Notes: generated from the letters alone by a model not told the origin. A stretch of 64,000 nt of DNA from Alisma plantago-aquatica (GCA_963693085.1 OY856412.1:1127641244-1127705243); one strand, 5' to 3'; counted from the stretch's first letter, positions 47,321 through 59,284 are shown. Program-made: numbers and translations.

Positions 47321-47401
47321 TGCCACCGTGTTTCTAAGCACGGGTAGATAGTTTTGGATACCCGCGCGGGCATCAAGTGAATGACATATATATATATAAA
47401 A

Positions 47402-47795
47402 AGTCAGGCTAGAATACACTCGAGTGTACGGATCACACGAATACACTCAAGTGTATTTATATATCAAAATTATTTTTTGCAAAATGTAAACCGTTGATCT
47501 TCACCGTCATACTATAATTAGGCTACATACAAATTTTGAGCTTATTTGGATGAGTGTAAGTCACTCATCTAAGGACAACAAAATCGACGCGTGAAACTAA
47601 TTTGAAATGTATAATTTTTGCGGTCTTTATAACATGAGCTATACATATCCAAATGTGCTCAAATTTTGCGTATGAGTTGTTCACGAGATGTTTAATAAGA
47701 TCAATGGATTAGATTTTCAAAAAAAATATTGCATCATGAAAAACTACTTGAGTGTAGTCCGCTCCGGATACACTCGAGTGTATTCTAGCCTGACT
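47402..47795. mobile_element. MITE copy A (394 bp) flanked by (TA)n
   Basis: Starts agtcaggctagaatacac and ends with its exact reverse complement; the perfect terminal inverted repeat is 27 bp and includes the palindrome ACACTCGAGTGT. (TA)n lies on both sides (47386-47398 and from 47801). It has no coding capacity. Length and TA flanks recall the microsatellite-targeting Micron elements described in rice; membership is inferred. Confidence 0.85.
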
Positions 47796-47798
47796 CTA

Positions 47799-47879
<81 letters not shown>
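47796..47879. repeat. (TA)n(GA)n microsatellite between the two MITEs
   Basis: About 27 TA units after 'ctatc', followed by about 13 GA units running into MITE B. Confidence 0.9.
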
Positions 47880-47885
<6 letters not shown>

Positions 47886-48270
47886 GCTAGAATACACTCG
47901 AGTGTACGGATCGCACGAATACACTCAAGTGTGTTTGCATATCAAGACTATTTTTTGCAAAATGTAAACTGTTGATCTTCACTGTCAAACTATAACTAGG
48001 CTACATACAAAATTTGAGCCCATTTGGATGAGTGTAAGTCACTCATCCAAGGGCAACAAAATCGACATGTGAAACTAATTTGAAATACATAATTTTTGCG
48101 GTCTTCATAACATGAGCTATACATATCCAAATGTGCTCAAATTTTGTGTATGAGTTGTTCACGAGATGTTTAAGAAGATCAACGGTTTATATTTTCAAAA
48201 AAAAATATTGCATCATGAAAAACTACTTGAGTGTATTTCTCTCTGGATACACTCGAGTGTATTCTAGCCT

Positions 48271-48274
<4 letters not shown>
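47880..48274. mobile_element. MITE copy B (395 bp), same family and orientation as copy A
   Basis: Same ends as copy A, with the right end changed to agcctaact. The interior is about 93% like copy A by eye. Left flank (TA)n(GA)n and right flank (CT)n(TA)n (48275-48346) are mirror complements, so the terminal inverted repeat effectively extends into the microsatellites. ORF 48131-48373 reads MITE plus microsatellite and is rejected. Confidence 0.85.
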
Positions 48275-48349
<75 letters not shown>

Positions 48350-48483
48350 TTTGGTTTCTTATGTGGTGATTAGACAAACAACTACATCAACCAGTTTAAA
48401 TATTCACATCGCATCTAATAAATAAACTCAATAAAACCAAAAATCCAACCATATCGATTATTCCAAGCATAATTAATTCATGT

Positions 48484-48496
48484 GGCTCTGACACCA
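48484..48496 (-). other. Copia-2 primer-binding site (tRNA-iMet type)
   Basis: - strand TGGTGTCAGAGCC, one base after the 5' LTR end. It matches the plant initiator-tRNA-Met site TGGTATCAGAGCC except for one base. 48350-48483 is leader sequence. Confidence 0.9.
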
Positions 48497-48497
48497 C

Positions 48498-50655
48498 TGT
48501 AGGGAAATACAACATCAGATAGGCAGTGAAAATAAAAAATTCTTGACATATTTCCATTAACAAGCAGATTATGTCAATAATTATGCAATGGAAATGATGG
48601 TTTCATGAAGATATATCTGGTCCTGGAGCAAGTCCAGTGACAATCCTCGTCGATGTAGATGTGCATTCTATCTTGGACGGTATCTGTGCAGCTCATGTTG
48701 CACTGGGACTCGTCTGACTGCTCCTCCATGGACAGTAGTGGGACTCGTTTGACTGCTCCTCCATAGACAGCAGACTCGAACGTTATCGTCTGCAGCAACT
48801 CCTCTCATCACATACTATTGGCTGACGTCATCCTCCTTAGCGACGGGAAAAGGCCACCTGGACTCTAGAGAAGTCCACACAGACCAACTAGAACTCCTAT
48901 CATCCTGCTAGAACGGACAAGAAGGATTCATCCCTCCCATTGGCGTACTAGTTGCCAACCTGCTCTCCCACAACAATGATCGTCAGTTGTTTCTCTCCCT
49001 TGACTATCCCTCACTAGTCGGGTAGGACTTGTCTGGGCTCTCGTGGTTACCAAAACCAGAGAGGACAACGTTTTTCAGAACAACTGATTCTCAATTGTCT
49101 GTGTTGTACTATGGGGAGGCCCCAGTACCCCTATATTTATAGGTGGGATTAGGGTCAGGGTTCCCACTCCTATGCGGGAGTGTAAGGAACCGGAAGATCT
49201 TGAATTTTCATAAAAAATCTAGAAATTTCACAGTCTACGGCAACCAAAACAGTCGTCTCGTAACCAAGACGGTCTTCTCGCACGTGAGATCGTCGTTTCA
49301 CTAAGAGAAATTGTCATTTTGCAATGTTTTCCAATCGCACATGAATGGCCAATTTGAATCTAATTAATGCTCAATATGACGTCAGCACCAGTCCTTGATG
49401 TATTTGAATTTCTCTGTAAACCGACAATCTCACTCTCGTGAGATGGTCGTCTCACGACTACGAGACGGTCGTCTCGCTTCCCAGTTCAGGCAGAACTCAG
49501 CCAATTTGGTTCTAATCTACCTGACACTCCAAATGGTAGTCTCAACACTTGAAATAAATGTCTGGTAGTCTAGTCAGCTGATTTGTTGTGTGAATTGAGT
49601 ACCTAAACACTTTTGTAATCAATTCAATCATCATTCAAGATAAAACTCCTCTTTCAGAAGAGTTCCTATGTGTGTGACCCTATAGGTCCCATATTATGTT
49701 GGCAGTGAATTTTCATAACAACTTATGACATCACAAGCAATGAGCGGTTCCTAGTCACACATCATTGATACCCAAGTAAATGGAAAGTTGGAGAACAAAT
49801 TCAACCTACAATCTGTGTATGGTGTTAGAATGTTTGTATAGTTCCTTTGTCACTGATATCCAGATTAAACTAGAGGCATGGAGCTATCATCCTTATTATT
49901 ATTAAATCTTTGTTTCTTGAACTAGAGGCATGTTTGTATATATATGTAAGCTCAATATCACATATTGACTGACATGTGTGTGGTCAAGATATTATCAGTC
50001 TCGCTAATCAATAGGCCTTGGATATCATACTCCCTTAGGAGGGACAAATCTATCTCTATCATTCACGGTCTATACCCATGTGTCAAAGTCACCCGATCAT
50101 CACCTTTATAACAAACCATGTTTCAGGACCGTGTTTGATGATGTCAAAGTGTACCCAACGACATACGATGAGTGCAATGATTTCAGGTCTAAGAATCACA
50201 ACCACCACCATCACTGTGAGAGTTGAATATGGCTTCCATGATGATGGCATCCATGTGTCACTCTCATGGTGGGTTTGTCTGATACACTGTTCTCTAACAT
50301 GTATCTGTGTGTTTGGTTTGATATCACCATATCATGACTAATGAGATTCTTGCCATCAACCAACTCACACTTTGATCTTACATGTCATTGTTGTCCATTT
50401 ACCTTCCACAATAACAATCGATAAGGGACATAACAAGAATGCATATACTCTTAACATCTTCATGATCTCACCTCAACCTAAAGACATACATCATCGAGTA
50501 ACGTCATTCTCTAGACATTTATTATGTTATGTCATTATCTCATAACTGAATAAATACAATAAATGGAAAGCTTTCCCTTATCAATAATCAAATCATTTAC
50601 AATTTATGCCATTACAATCATCATATGATTGGCTCTCTAGGCATACATACCAACA
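48498..50655 (-). repeat. Copia-2 5' LTR (copy C)
   Basis: Same family as 23173-25369, with TGTTGGTATGTATGCC at its 50655 end and ...CCCTACA at 48498. The sense TATA-like cctataaatatagg corresponds to about 49130-49143. 'gacggtcgtctcgc' repeats lie at 49250-49490. AGCAT follows at 50656-50660. The + strand ORF 50078-50341 also appears in copy D and is an LTR shadow. Confidence 0.93.
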
Positions 50656-50660
50656 AGCAT

Positions 50661-50998
50661 GTCATAGGTGTCAGTTTGTTAAATACAACTATCACTTTAC
50701 ATTAAAATTGTCAATTATTTGGGCTGCAACCGACACTATACATCTTGATAGGTGTCAGTTTGTCAAACCAATGATTTAGGGTCATTTACCAATTAATGTG
50801 ACCTGGTACATCATGATAGGTGTCAGTTTATTTTATCCACACAACCGATGAATGGATTTCTGGCATCGATTTTGTCTTCCCAAAAGAACCGACGTCTTAG
50901 TCCTATGGTTATAGTGTCGCCCACTTAGGTGTCAATTTTAAACCAAGGTGAAAGGGTTGTTTTAACCGATGCCATAAATAGTTTCTATACTAGTACTG
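50661..50998 (+). repeat. CACTA right terminal region
   Basis: Six or so 'ggtgtcagttt...aaaccgac' units follow the copia-2 target duplication. The end reads gtttctatactagtactg, then CCT. It pairs with the left end at 14671. Confidence 0.78.
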
Positions 50999-51001
50999 CC
51001 T

Positions 51002-51920
51002 TTACTAACATCCCAGGATACTTTTAGGGATCCAACATGAGTCTTGGCACCCGCTCCATGACGCATGATTTTGTAGGTGTGCATACTATGGGTGTTAGAT
51101 TTTTGTATTTTCTAAAGTAAAGCCACAATAATAGAGTATGAAAGATAAATGACATGTGTGGGATAAAATAATCATGCAATTATTAAGAAAGAATAGACCT
51201 TCCACGTCATGAATACCTTGCTCATCCTTTTCTCACTTTCCTTATTTTTCAATAAATATAATTTAAAAATGTGAAGAAGGAAATGGGAAGAAAAAAAGGA
51301 GGGAAACGTAGCTTAACCCTAGAAGGGAAGCAGAAGCAAACCCTAGAAGGAAGTAGAGGGATAACCCTAAAAGTGGTGATCATTATAAAATGCAGCATTT
51401 TTTGTCTTGCCAGAAAAAAATAAAAATAAAATATCAAAGAAAAAACATTTTTTTCATTGGCAAAACAAAAATTCAGCCAGCTTCACTAAGGCCTTAACTG
51501 GTTTAGCGTAACTGGGGTTTCTGGGGAATTTATTTTCTAGTAACTAAAGTTCAGATTCTAGAAATCAATTTCAGGTGATTGGATTAGCATTGAAGTTATT
51601 CTAGAAAATGACTTACATGTGATTGGTTTGTTGCAACTATGTATGCATTGTTTGAAAATTTTGAATCTACATAAAATACCTTTTGCTACAATACTTTAAC
51701 ACATGAAAACTACATCATGATCATGTTACACACACACAAAAATTCACAACAAAAAAATTAGAAAATATTGTTCGTGTAATAGTTGTAGCAACAACATTAG
51801 CCAACCATTTTAAAATATGAATATGCAATTAGAAAAAAAAACTAACAATTGACACTTGAGTGCAAAGATAATGATAATATAATTAAAAATAATGTCAATG
51901 AGCCATAAAATATGTGAACG
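51002..51920. other. Unassigned AT-rich flank right of the CACTA element
   Basis: No gene. 51495-51700 has repeated 'gtgattggtttg'-type phrases that suggest an old MITE, but matching terminal repeats were not found. ORF 51249-51437 is low complexity. Confidence 0.4.
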
Positions 51921-54900
51921 TGTAAAGAAGTGAAACCACTCCTCTACTAGAAAGAAAAGACTTCATCCCTTGAACCAAACACCACATAAAAATTTTCACC
52001 AAAGGGATGGAGATCAATTCATTCAACATGTAAGTATCATTACACAATGAGTAGCAGTGGAAAAGAAATATTATCTAAAAATTTACAAGGCATAATACAA
52101 AACTTCACCGCATATGGGTGTCTAAAAACTAAACATAAATGCCAAAGACCAAGCTGAGATCATCTAACCACCTCTTCAAGTCTCCCCAAAGATCAGCTAT
52201 AAGGTTGATGTTTGAAGTTCACTCTCCTCAATCTAACCTGGGGTTGGAAGCATACCCCACAAAAGAGAAGAAGAAAAGAAATACATCAGCAAAAAATTGG
52301 TATGTGTATGCTAAAGGAAACTTTGAGCAATATAAGGATATAAAGGACATCAAATGTAAAATGCTTCCCATACAAGAGATAAGGACTAACCACATGGACA
52401 TAAAAGAAAAGAAAACATCATAACTTGATAAAAGAGGATACTTGCCATAAATAAAACAAATAAGATTGTGCAATACTGGCACATAAGAAGGTAGTAGGGC
52501 ACACACCCCACGACATCATCAACATGCATGCATGTGAGATAAACATAGCCTTAGAACAATATAAACACAAAGGCGGCCAAGCACAAACTTGAACCTGATA
52601 GAGAAAGGAATACTGTCAATCTCCCAAATATATAAAATTGAGTATGGATTACTACCACACTCGGGTATAGAGAAGTGGTATACTGTCACCCTCCTTAATA
52701 CACAATAGGGGATTACTACCCCAAAATCAAAGTAATTTACACTACTCTAGTGCTACTGAATCACATTGCATGTAAATATAGAGGCAAGTAAATAGTTTAG
52801 TCAGAAGATGAAACAAAGGTTGCCATCACACAATGGAAAATACAAACATATAACATCCACTTCAAAGTGGCACATTTCAATATAAGAGACCAACATGCAC
52901 CAGGGCACAAGATAGATATCAAGAGAATATCCAAGTACATAACAAGTAAGATAGTTCACACGAACCATGATAACAAGAGATAAGACACTTTGTGTAGGCC
53001 AAACTCAAGAGGATGAAAACTAGGTGAATTGCTCAACATAGAGGAAGAGGATATACAACATACCTCAAACCTTTGAACCCTAGAACTCGCTTTCAGATCC
53101 CTAAGAAGATCAGAGTCCACTTTCCCCTAATATGACCATCATATTTATGTATTAGATATACGTATATTCATTAAAAGCTTGAAACCTGAAAACCATCAAC
53201 TTTTCCACAAATGATCGAATTAGACTTTAAAAATCACACTACTATATTATTTACGTTCTTCTGATCAAAATAACATATAGGTTTGTATATTTTTGAGATA
53301 CTGACTTTTTAGGGTATTTTCCATATTTATTAGTTAATTAAATCAACTCGAAAAATACATATTCGAAAACCTCAGAATCAAACCACGAAAGTATTTTTAT
53401 TAGATAGATATTGTTCTCTTGATTCCAAAACATATTTTAGATTTAAATTTGGACAACCGAGTAAACATATATGAATTTTATAAATCCGACCAAATCACAA
53501 AATTCCACATCAGCACTTAAAGTTGCGAGAGAGAAAGAGAGAGCGGGGCCTAGATGACACGACCCAATCAGATTCAGCCATGTCCCTGGGTCAAAGGTCC
53601 AGTTGACTCATCTCAAAACAAATCAGAAAGACTGATATAACTTCGCACAAAAACAAAACAGAAAGGAACTCGAAAGAGGGCAAAATGGTAAAACAAAATT
53701 AGGGAGTCATCTTCTCCAAAGCACCTCGACGCCATGGCTAGCTGCTCCATGGCCGAGTTGAGAAAATTCGCATTTCTAAACCAAACTTAAAGTACAGATA
53801 TGCAAAATAAAGCTTGAAGAAATCCGAACCTGATGGTCTCTTCAATTCAACCGGAGACGAAGTGAGGAGGGAGAACGAGGCACCGCAAGCTTCAAACGAA
53901 AACAGGGTAACCCACGACCAAACGAACCTCGCTCAAGGAAATTGGAAGTAGGGAAGGTTAGGGTATGGTGCCGCGAACCTGGGGGTGAAGTCCCCTATAT
54001 ACAGGGTAGAGTTTTAGGGTGAAACATCTATGGCCGTGGGAGAGCTTAGAGGCGAACATTGGGCATTTTTAAAATACTTGCCAAAACGGAACAAGCAATA
54101 TATCAAAAGATGCAGAATCTTAAATGCAACGTGTGAGCAAAGAAATCGTTTGATTTCATTAAGAAACGAGTGAGAAATCATGAATCGAAAATGTAGCTTT
54201 TGCGGTGCTACAGTATGTGCCATCTCAAGGAGGAAGATGACATTTATTTAGTTGCCAATCCAAATTTGGAATATAGTCCTAATTCAATTATTTTTCTTTT
54301 TCTCTTTTCTTATTTGAGGGTACAAATGACCTCAAAAATTAACCAAAATTGGTATCATGACTGATTTTGACGTGTAGAAACTAAATATAGAATTAGTTTT
54401 GCCTTTTGGATATTTTAATAGGCTAAATAATTAAAATCATATTTTCTCTTTCCTCATGCATTAATGACTCTAGGATTATCCAAAAATTACAAAACATGAC
54501 CCACAAGTCATATAAAGTATATTGGACACGAATTTGGTACTATTTCCATTTTTTGAAGTTGTTTATTATTTAAATAATGAGTTGAAAGTTTTACATACTT
54601 TCTCTCTCCTAAATTTATCTTCTCATCAAATATTTTCCAAATTGATTCAAAATTCATCCAAAGATATATTTTAACATTTAAAATACGAATTTGGCATTAT
54701 TATATTTTTTGAAGACTTTTATTATTTTATTTAATTCATTTAAATTTTACCACTTATTTATCCTTTTAATTTATTAGAGGCATCTAGAAACTTTCTAAAA
54801 ATGTAAAACTGGGCCTATAAGTAATAATAAACGTGTGGAACACGATTTTGGCATTAATTAATTTTTTTCAACATATATTTAATATTTTTGGTCTTTAAGT

Positions 54901-55609
54901 CATTTTCTCTCTCCTGAATAAAATATTAAACATTGACCAAATTAAATGCAAATTTGCCCAAAGGCTTATTTTTATGTTTAGATTATGAATATTGAGTTAG
55001 TTTTCTAATTTGAGGGCATTAAATATTTTATCTCTCTTTCTTGACTGACTTCCCATTATCTTGTATTAAAGGCATTATATATTTATTTATTATCCAAATT
55101 AGATGATACTTGGCCATTAAGCAACGTTTAAGTCAAGAAAATGAAATTAATATCCAAATTATCTTCATGGGTTTCCACTTATGATTTTTGAGACAATATA
55201 TTCCTCATTATCTTCTTTTATCCAAAATATTCCATATTATCTCCAATTATTGTCTGTATTATCTCTTTTATGTGTATTTTGAGATTTCTCTCCTTTTTCA
55301 TATACTAAAAAGCACTAGAAAGTTCTAGGACGAAATATTTTATTGTTTTTATTACTTAGTGTACAATTTGCACTTCAAGCCCGTTATTAAAAACCCAACT
55401 GAAGCATTTGTGCATATAACCCTATATTAAGAATATATGTGAAATATTTATCCGATTAAGTTATTTAATTTCTTATTATCATCCAAACAAGTCATTATTA
55501 AGTAAAAAGTATTTTATATTCTCTTAATTACATGTATTAGCTTATCCTTGTTTGGCTAAGTCAAAAGGGTAAAACTATTAGGGTAGAATTCTATTTTTGG
55601 TATGTTACA
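51921..55609 (-). repeat. Long gypsy (Del/Tekay-like) LTR block, boundaries tentative
   Basis: On the - strand it starts TGTAACATACCAAAAATAG at 55609, a common start of chromovirus LTRs. TATATAGGGG lies at about 53996-54004 reverse, followed by a long leader-like region with 'gtagtaatccc...gggtgacagtat' phrases. The lower end is uncertain: TGTAAAG at 51921 is preceded by GAACG, and TAACG follows 55609, a 4-of-5 match only. No primer-binding or purine tract adjoins either side, so a solo LTR is likely. ORFs inside (52139-52506, 54014-54223) are not genes. Confidence 0.4.
54350..55000. repeat. Degenerate tandem repeat, period 157 bp, about four copies
   Basis: 'acacgaatttggta' at 54526, 'atacgaatttggca' at 54683 and 'acacgattttggca' at 54840 are exactly 157 apart, and a weaker copy starts near 54370. 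It sits upstream of the reverse TATA box, in the U3 part of the LTR-like block. Confidence 0.75.
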
Positions 55610-56570
55610 TAACGGAATTCATTATTCCATAAATATTCTTGAACACTTGTATATGGTATTTTTCCACCATACTTGAGAAGTTAGGCTATACCTATGTAGA
55701 ATTGAGAAGGGGGACATTCATTCATACGTAGTCATACAACCATATATGAAATACAACAATTCTAAAGGTTATAGTTAACAATACTGTCTATTAGTCATTG
55801 AAGGGTCCAACCATATGTATAATTTATTTTCAAACATTTGACACAAAATAGCAAACAACTTTGTGTCAGAAATGATAAAAACACCTAAACTTCAAATTCC
55901 TAAGCAGTTTCAATATCAAAGCACATGTGCAACCTGTGACACAAGAAAATAGACACCTAATTTGTCAATGTTGATACAAATATTTAAAGTTGCTTATTTT
56001 TAATTGGCATCAATACATATATCAAGAATGAATTGTTGTTATCACAGATTTGTCAGAGGTCCATCTCCAAAGATCCTTGTATTAGACCATCCATCGTAGC
56101 ATAAATAATTCATACACAAGTTTTTTGATGTTTGTTGCTTTGATTAAGCATTGATATAAGTATATCTACAAAGACATATGGGGATGTAGAGAATAGGGTT
56201 TCCACCAGAGTGAACACCATCGGTGGTTACTAGAAAAAGTACCTCCATGAAGCTGCGAGAGCAATGGCACTGTAGGAAGCAGAAAAGGTTTTTGTTCCTA
56301 TTTTTAAAGGAAGTCTGGAAATTGGCCCTATTTATATCTCTAGAATTTTAGATTATTTTATGGAATTTATATTCAGCAGTTATATGAAACCAATCAATAG
56401 AAGTTGTTTTTGAAATTATGTCATGGGACTTTTTAGAAAAGCATCATTTTGGAAGAAAAATATTGATCTTGAAAAAAAAGAACGAAATAAATTTAGAACA
56501 AAAATGGAAACCTTGATCAATCAGTAAAATATGATATGACTAAGAAAACACAACTCAAATTGTGTATCTA
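55610..56570. other. Unassigned non-coding segment
   Basis: AT-rich with no ORF of note. A - strand gatataaatagggcc (56326-56340) is a TATA-like sequence and could mark another LTR remnant. Confidence 0.4.
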
Positions 56571-56588
56571 TCCTTAGTGGAGTCACCA
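56571..56588 (-). other. Possible primer-binding site (tRNA-Arg type)
   Basis: - strand TGGTGACTCCACTAAGGA lies three bases beyond '...ggtatgaca', a possible LTR end at 56592. It is close to TGGCGACTCCGCTGGGGA, the tRNA-Arg site used by some Tat/Ogre elements. The neighbouring gypsy pol is of another lineage, so the link is uncertain. Confidence 0.4.
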
Positions 56589-56591
56589 AAC

Positions 56592-59247
56592 TGTCATACC
56601 CCACCATGAAAATCCCATGGATCCTACAGTCATGAATCAATGGAAAAGCAAAGTGAAAATAGTAAATCTATAAGGTTCTTGGAGTTGCCATCTGATTTTA
56701 TTTGTAAAGAAAAATGAAGGTGGATGTTGAAATCAGTAGGGAAACACAAAATGACTCAAATTTGATTCCACCCATGGGCATAAAAGAAGTTATGCATTAT
56801 TCAAAGATCATACTCATTGATCCTATTATGAGTGGGGAATGTTTTAGAACCCCAATATCACTCATAATAGTGTTGCAACCTTTTAGATATCACAGATTAA
56901 GATGACGGTAATCGAGGTTGTAATTAGAGAGAACGGTGGAAAATGTGAGAAAACATTTTTTAAGTTGACAAGCCTTCAGATCTAGAGATGATCATGGTCA
57001 TCATAGACTTAAAGGCTCTAGTTTTTAGGTGCATTATGGTCCCAATTGCCTCAGGACCTCTTACTGTGAAGATTCATCATTGGCAGTTTGGACAGAAACG
57101 TAGTAAGAGAGAGAGATGAGAGAGATTTATAAAGTGAGATCTTAGATATTTGAAAAAGATATGTAGATATCAGAACTTATGAATATACTAACAACAACAA
57201 TGAGTATAGAAAAGGAATTATCAATTGTAATCATTGAGTAGCCTACTGATGTTAACTGAACAGTTGGTGTCAAAGGAAGGATCCTCTAATCGCTTGTAGA
57301 AAATAAAAGAGAGATTTTTAGTTTGCTCTTTGACTTTAGGAGATATGGAAGGGGTCCAAAATATAGTGGGTATGTGGTTCTACTTATAGAATAGAATTAG
57401 GGTTCAAGGTTTCCAACTGGAAGGTCCGGGAAGAGGTGGAAATTGCACTGATGCGCAATGAGGTGTGGCCCATGGACTGAGGTGATCCACCATGAGTCAC
57501 ACTCAAATTGATTTGATCCACGGGGTGGCCTGAGGTGGATAAAGCCAAATTTCTAATTTTATAGAAGAATATACTAGAGAAAATCATGGATAAGATGAAT
57601 TCAGAATAGAAGTTAATAAAATAATGAAGGAGAAAGATAATGTATTAAGTTGGGATTGTCCTTCATTGTTATCCAAAATATATGTAGTTTTGTGAGGAAA
57701 AAGGCAGTTGAATATATATGGAAAAAAGAATCTTTTATTCAAAATAATTCAATTGGGCAATCTATGAAAAATGCTTAGAAAAGAAGTAGGATTTTACTAG
57801 GATATCAGGGTTTATAAGAAAGAGTAATCTTTTTTAGAATACTTCAAAATTTAAACCCTAAACATTTTCATTTCTTCCACCATAATAATAAACACAGTTT
57901 TCAGATTTAGGACAACAACTAATAATTAGTTTTAGGATGCAAATAATAGATGGGGGAAAGTTATATAACCTACCTTTGATTTGATGATCAAAGCTTCCAA
58001 AATCTCAAGCTTCAAGAGAGAGAAAGAAAACTCCAACCAAGTGCAACTCCATGGTTAAAGGATCACTTCCAAAGAAAAGAATACCATGGTAGCAAAAGAG
58101 CTCAGGGGAAAGAAGAAATTCAAACCCTAGGTCGATCCAAGAAAGAAAGGGGAAAGAGAAGAAATATTCCTCTCACTCAGATGCCACCATGCCAAGCATA
58201 GTCTAAGGCCCTTGTGATGAGGAGTTTCTCTTAAGAAAGCCACCATGGATGATCCACAGTCTAGTGGATGAGAAGGATGAAGAAGATAGAGATTTCAAAA
58301 TACCAAGAGTTAAGATCACTTACCAAGAGTAGAAATTACCAAGATTCACCACCAAAGAGTTGATTTAGCACAAATCCTTCCTCACGAAAGGTTGATCAGC
58401 CACCAAGGTTTCAAGATCATACCTCCTTTTCTCCTAAAGCTCCAAGAACAATCACAAGGAAGGATGAAGAAAGTTGGGCCGAAAAAGATTGCTTGCAAGT
58501 GAAGAGAAGGGGTTATATACCCAAAGGGGGGATAGAGATTTATGAGGTGTCAACATAAGAGGTTATCAAGGGACACATGTCCTCCAAAGAAAATAGCTTT
58601 TACTCCACTCACATGAATATTTCGAATATGTGATGTTTATCCAGCAAAGTGTAGCGACCAACTAGGTCGTCTACCCCTTGTTTTATTCGAGACACATTCC
58701 ATATACTTGTATCGACCGAAACCCTAGGTCACCATATGCACATGGTCGAGACACTTCTCTAGAGGACAAAGTGTTTTGACCAATCCACCTTTAGGTCATC
58801 ATGGCTGAAACAACATCACATAGGATGTTTGTTGCGGTTGCTACACTCACTCATAAGTGGTGTAGTGGTCGCAACACTCAAACCCTATCAAGGTCACCAT
58901 ATCAACAAAGCAAAACGTAGAATCACCATGAGATGTCACATCATCAAACATGTTTCAAACAAAGCACCCCATATCATAATCTTCTTTCTCATGATTCTGA
59001 ATCATAAGAAACATTCTAAACATGTGTCAATTTGCAATATAACCCTTATTCATGGATAAATTGCAATTTGGTCCAAACAAGCACTAATATAACAAAGATT
59101 GCTCAAACATCAATCAAATTGGACAAAAATGAAAATATAAGAATGTCACATGATATAAGAGTGATTCAAGAGATTAAATCAAAGTTTATGCATATTATTA
59201 TACAAAGTAATTACAATCAAACATAAATCTAGGCCATGGGTCTTACA
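56592..59247 (-). repeat. Candidate 3' LTR of the gypsy element at 59248-64000
   Basis: On the - strand the pol end passes into 'gggacgaaatccctatt...gttg' and then TGTAAGACCC at 59247, the usual arrangement at chromovirus 3' LTRs. A sense TATA (GTATATAACC) lies at 58511-58520, followed by a leader with gt/ag-like signals. The lower end (TGTCATACC at 56592) is a guess supported only by the adjacent primer-site-like sequence. ORFs 56714-56905, 57384-57587 and 58829-59226 show no motif. Confidence 0.5.
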
Positions 59248-59284
59248 ACCATAAACCCCTAATAGGGATTTCGTCCCCAAAATC

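Larger units (their letters stand above)
44914..47385. mobile_element. Mutator-like non-autonomous transposon (2.5 kb) in a TA array
   Basis: 44922-44978 and the reverse complement of 47321-47376 form a terminal inverted repeat of about 56 bp, sharing for example CTACCCGTGCTT and AACACGGTGGCA, about 80% alike by eye. Both ends start with G directly against (TA)n, so a 9-10-bp target duplication of TATATATATA type would be invisible. Long inverted repeats and captured-looking, GC-richer interior fit a Pack-MULE or TA-flanked Mutator relative. No transposase is present. It sits in the leader of copia-2. Confidence 0.7.
23173..50655 (-). mobile_element. Copia-2: complete but dead Ty1/copia element with nested insertions
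   Basis: 3' LTR 23173-25369, RNase H and reverse transcriptase to 26714, continued after the SIRE-like insertion at 40625, integrase, protease, gag to 43629, leader to 48483, primer-binding site, 5' LTR 48498-50655. AGCAT stands on both sides (23168-23172 and 50656-50660), a perfect 5-bp duplication. After removal of the SIRE-like element and the 44914-48350 insertions the element would be about 10 kb. The two LTRs differ by roughly 15% by eye in their first 300 bases, so the insertion is old. Confidence 0.92.
14671..50998 (+). mobile_element. CACTA (En/Spm) transposon, interrupted by copia-2
   Basis: The left end reads CACTGCTACAT and the right end, reverse-complemented, CAGTACTAGTAT; both fit a drifted CACTACTA-type terminus. 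CCT stands immediately outside both ends (14668-14670 and 50999-51001), matching the 3-bp target duplication of this superfamily. Subterminal copies of a 'gtcggttt/aaaccgac' motif fill both ends. The interior carries TNP2, DUF4218, DUF4216, Transposase_24-like and Ulp1-like coding remains. Its own DNA is 14671-23172 plus 50661-50998, about 8.8 kb; the rest is the nested copia-2. Confidence 0.8.

Noticed and set aside
48131..48373. 80-codon ORF ending in Ser/Leu and Tyr/Ile runs
   Set aside because: It reads MITE B plus (CT)n(TA)n microsatellite.
50078..50341. 87-codon ORF, also present at 61052-61264
   Set aside because: It is the antisense reading of the copia LTR, shared by copies C and D only because the LTRs are homologous.
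51495..52010. Possible MITE with 'ctggttta'-type ends
   Set aside because: No matching terminal repeats or target duplication could be aligned by eye.
51093..54212. Alternative LTR with TGTAGCACC start (54212) and TGTTAG end (51093)
   Set aside because: Flanking 5-mers (ATGGG, GTATG) do not match, and a better start (TGTAACATACC) exists at 55609 with the repeats and TATA in the expected order.
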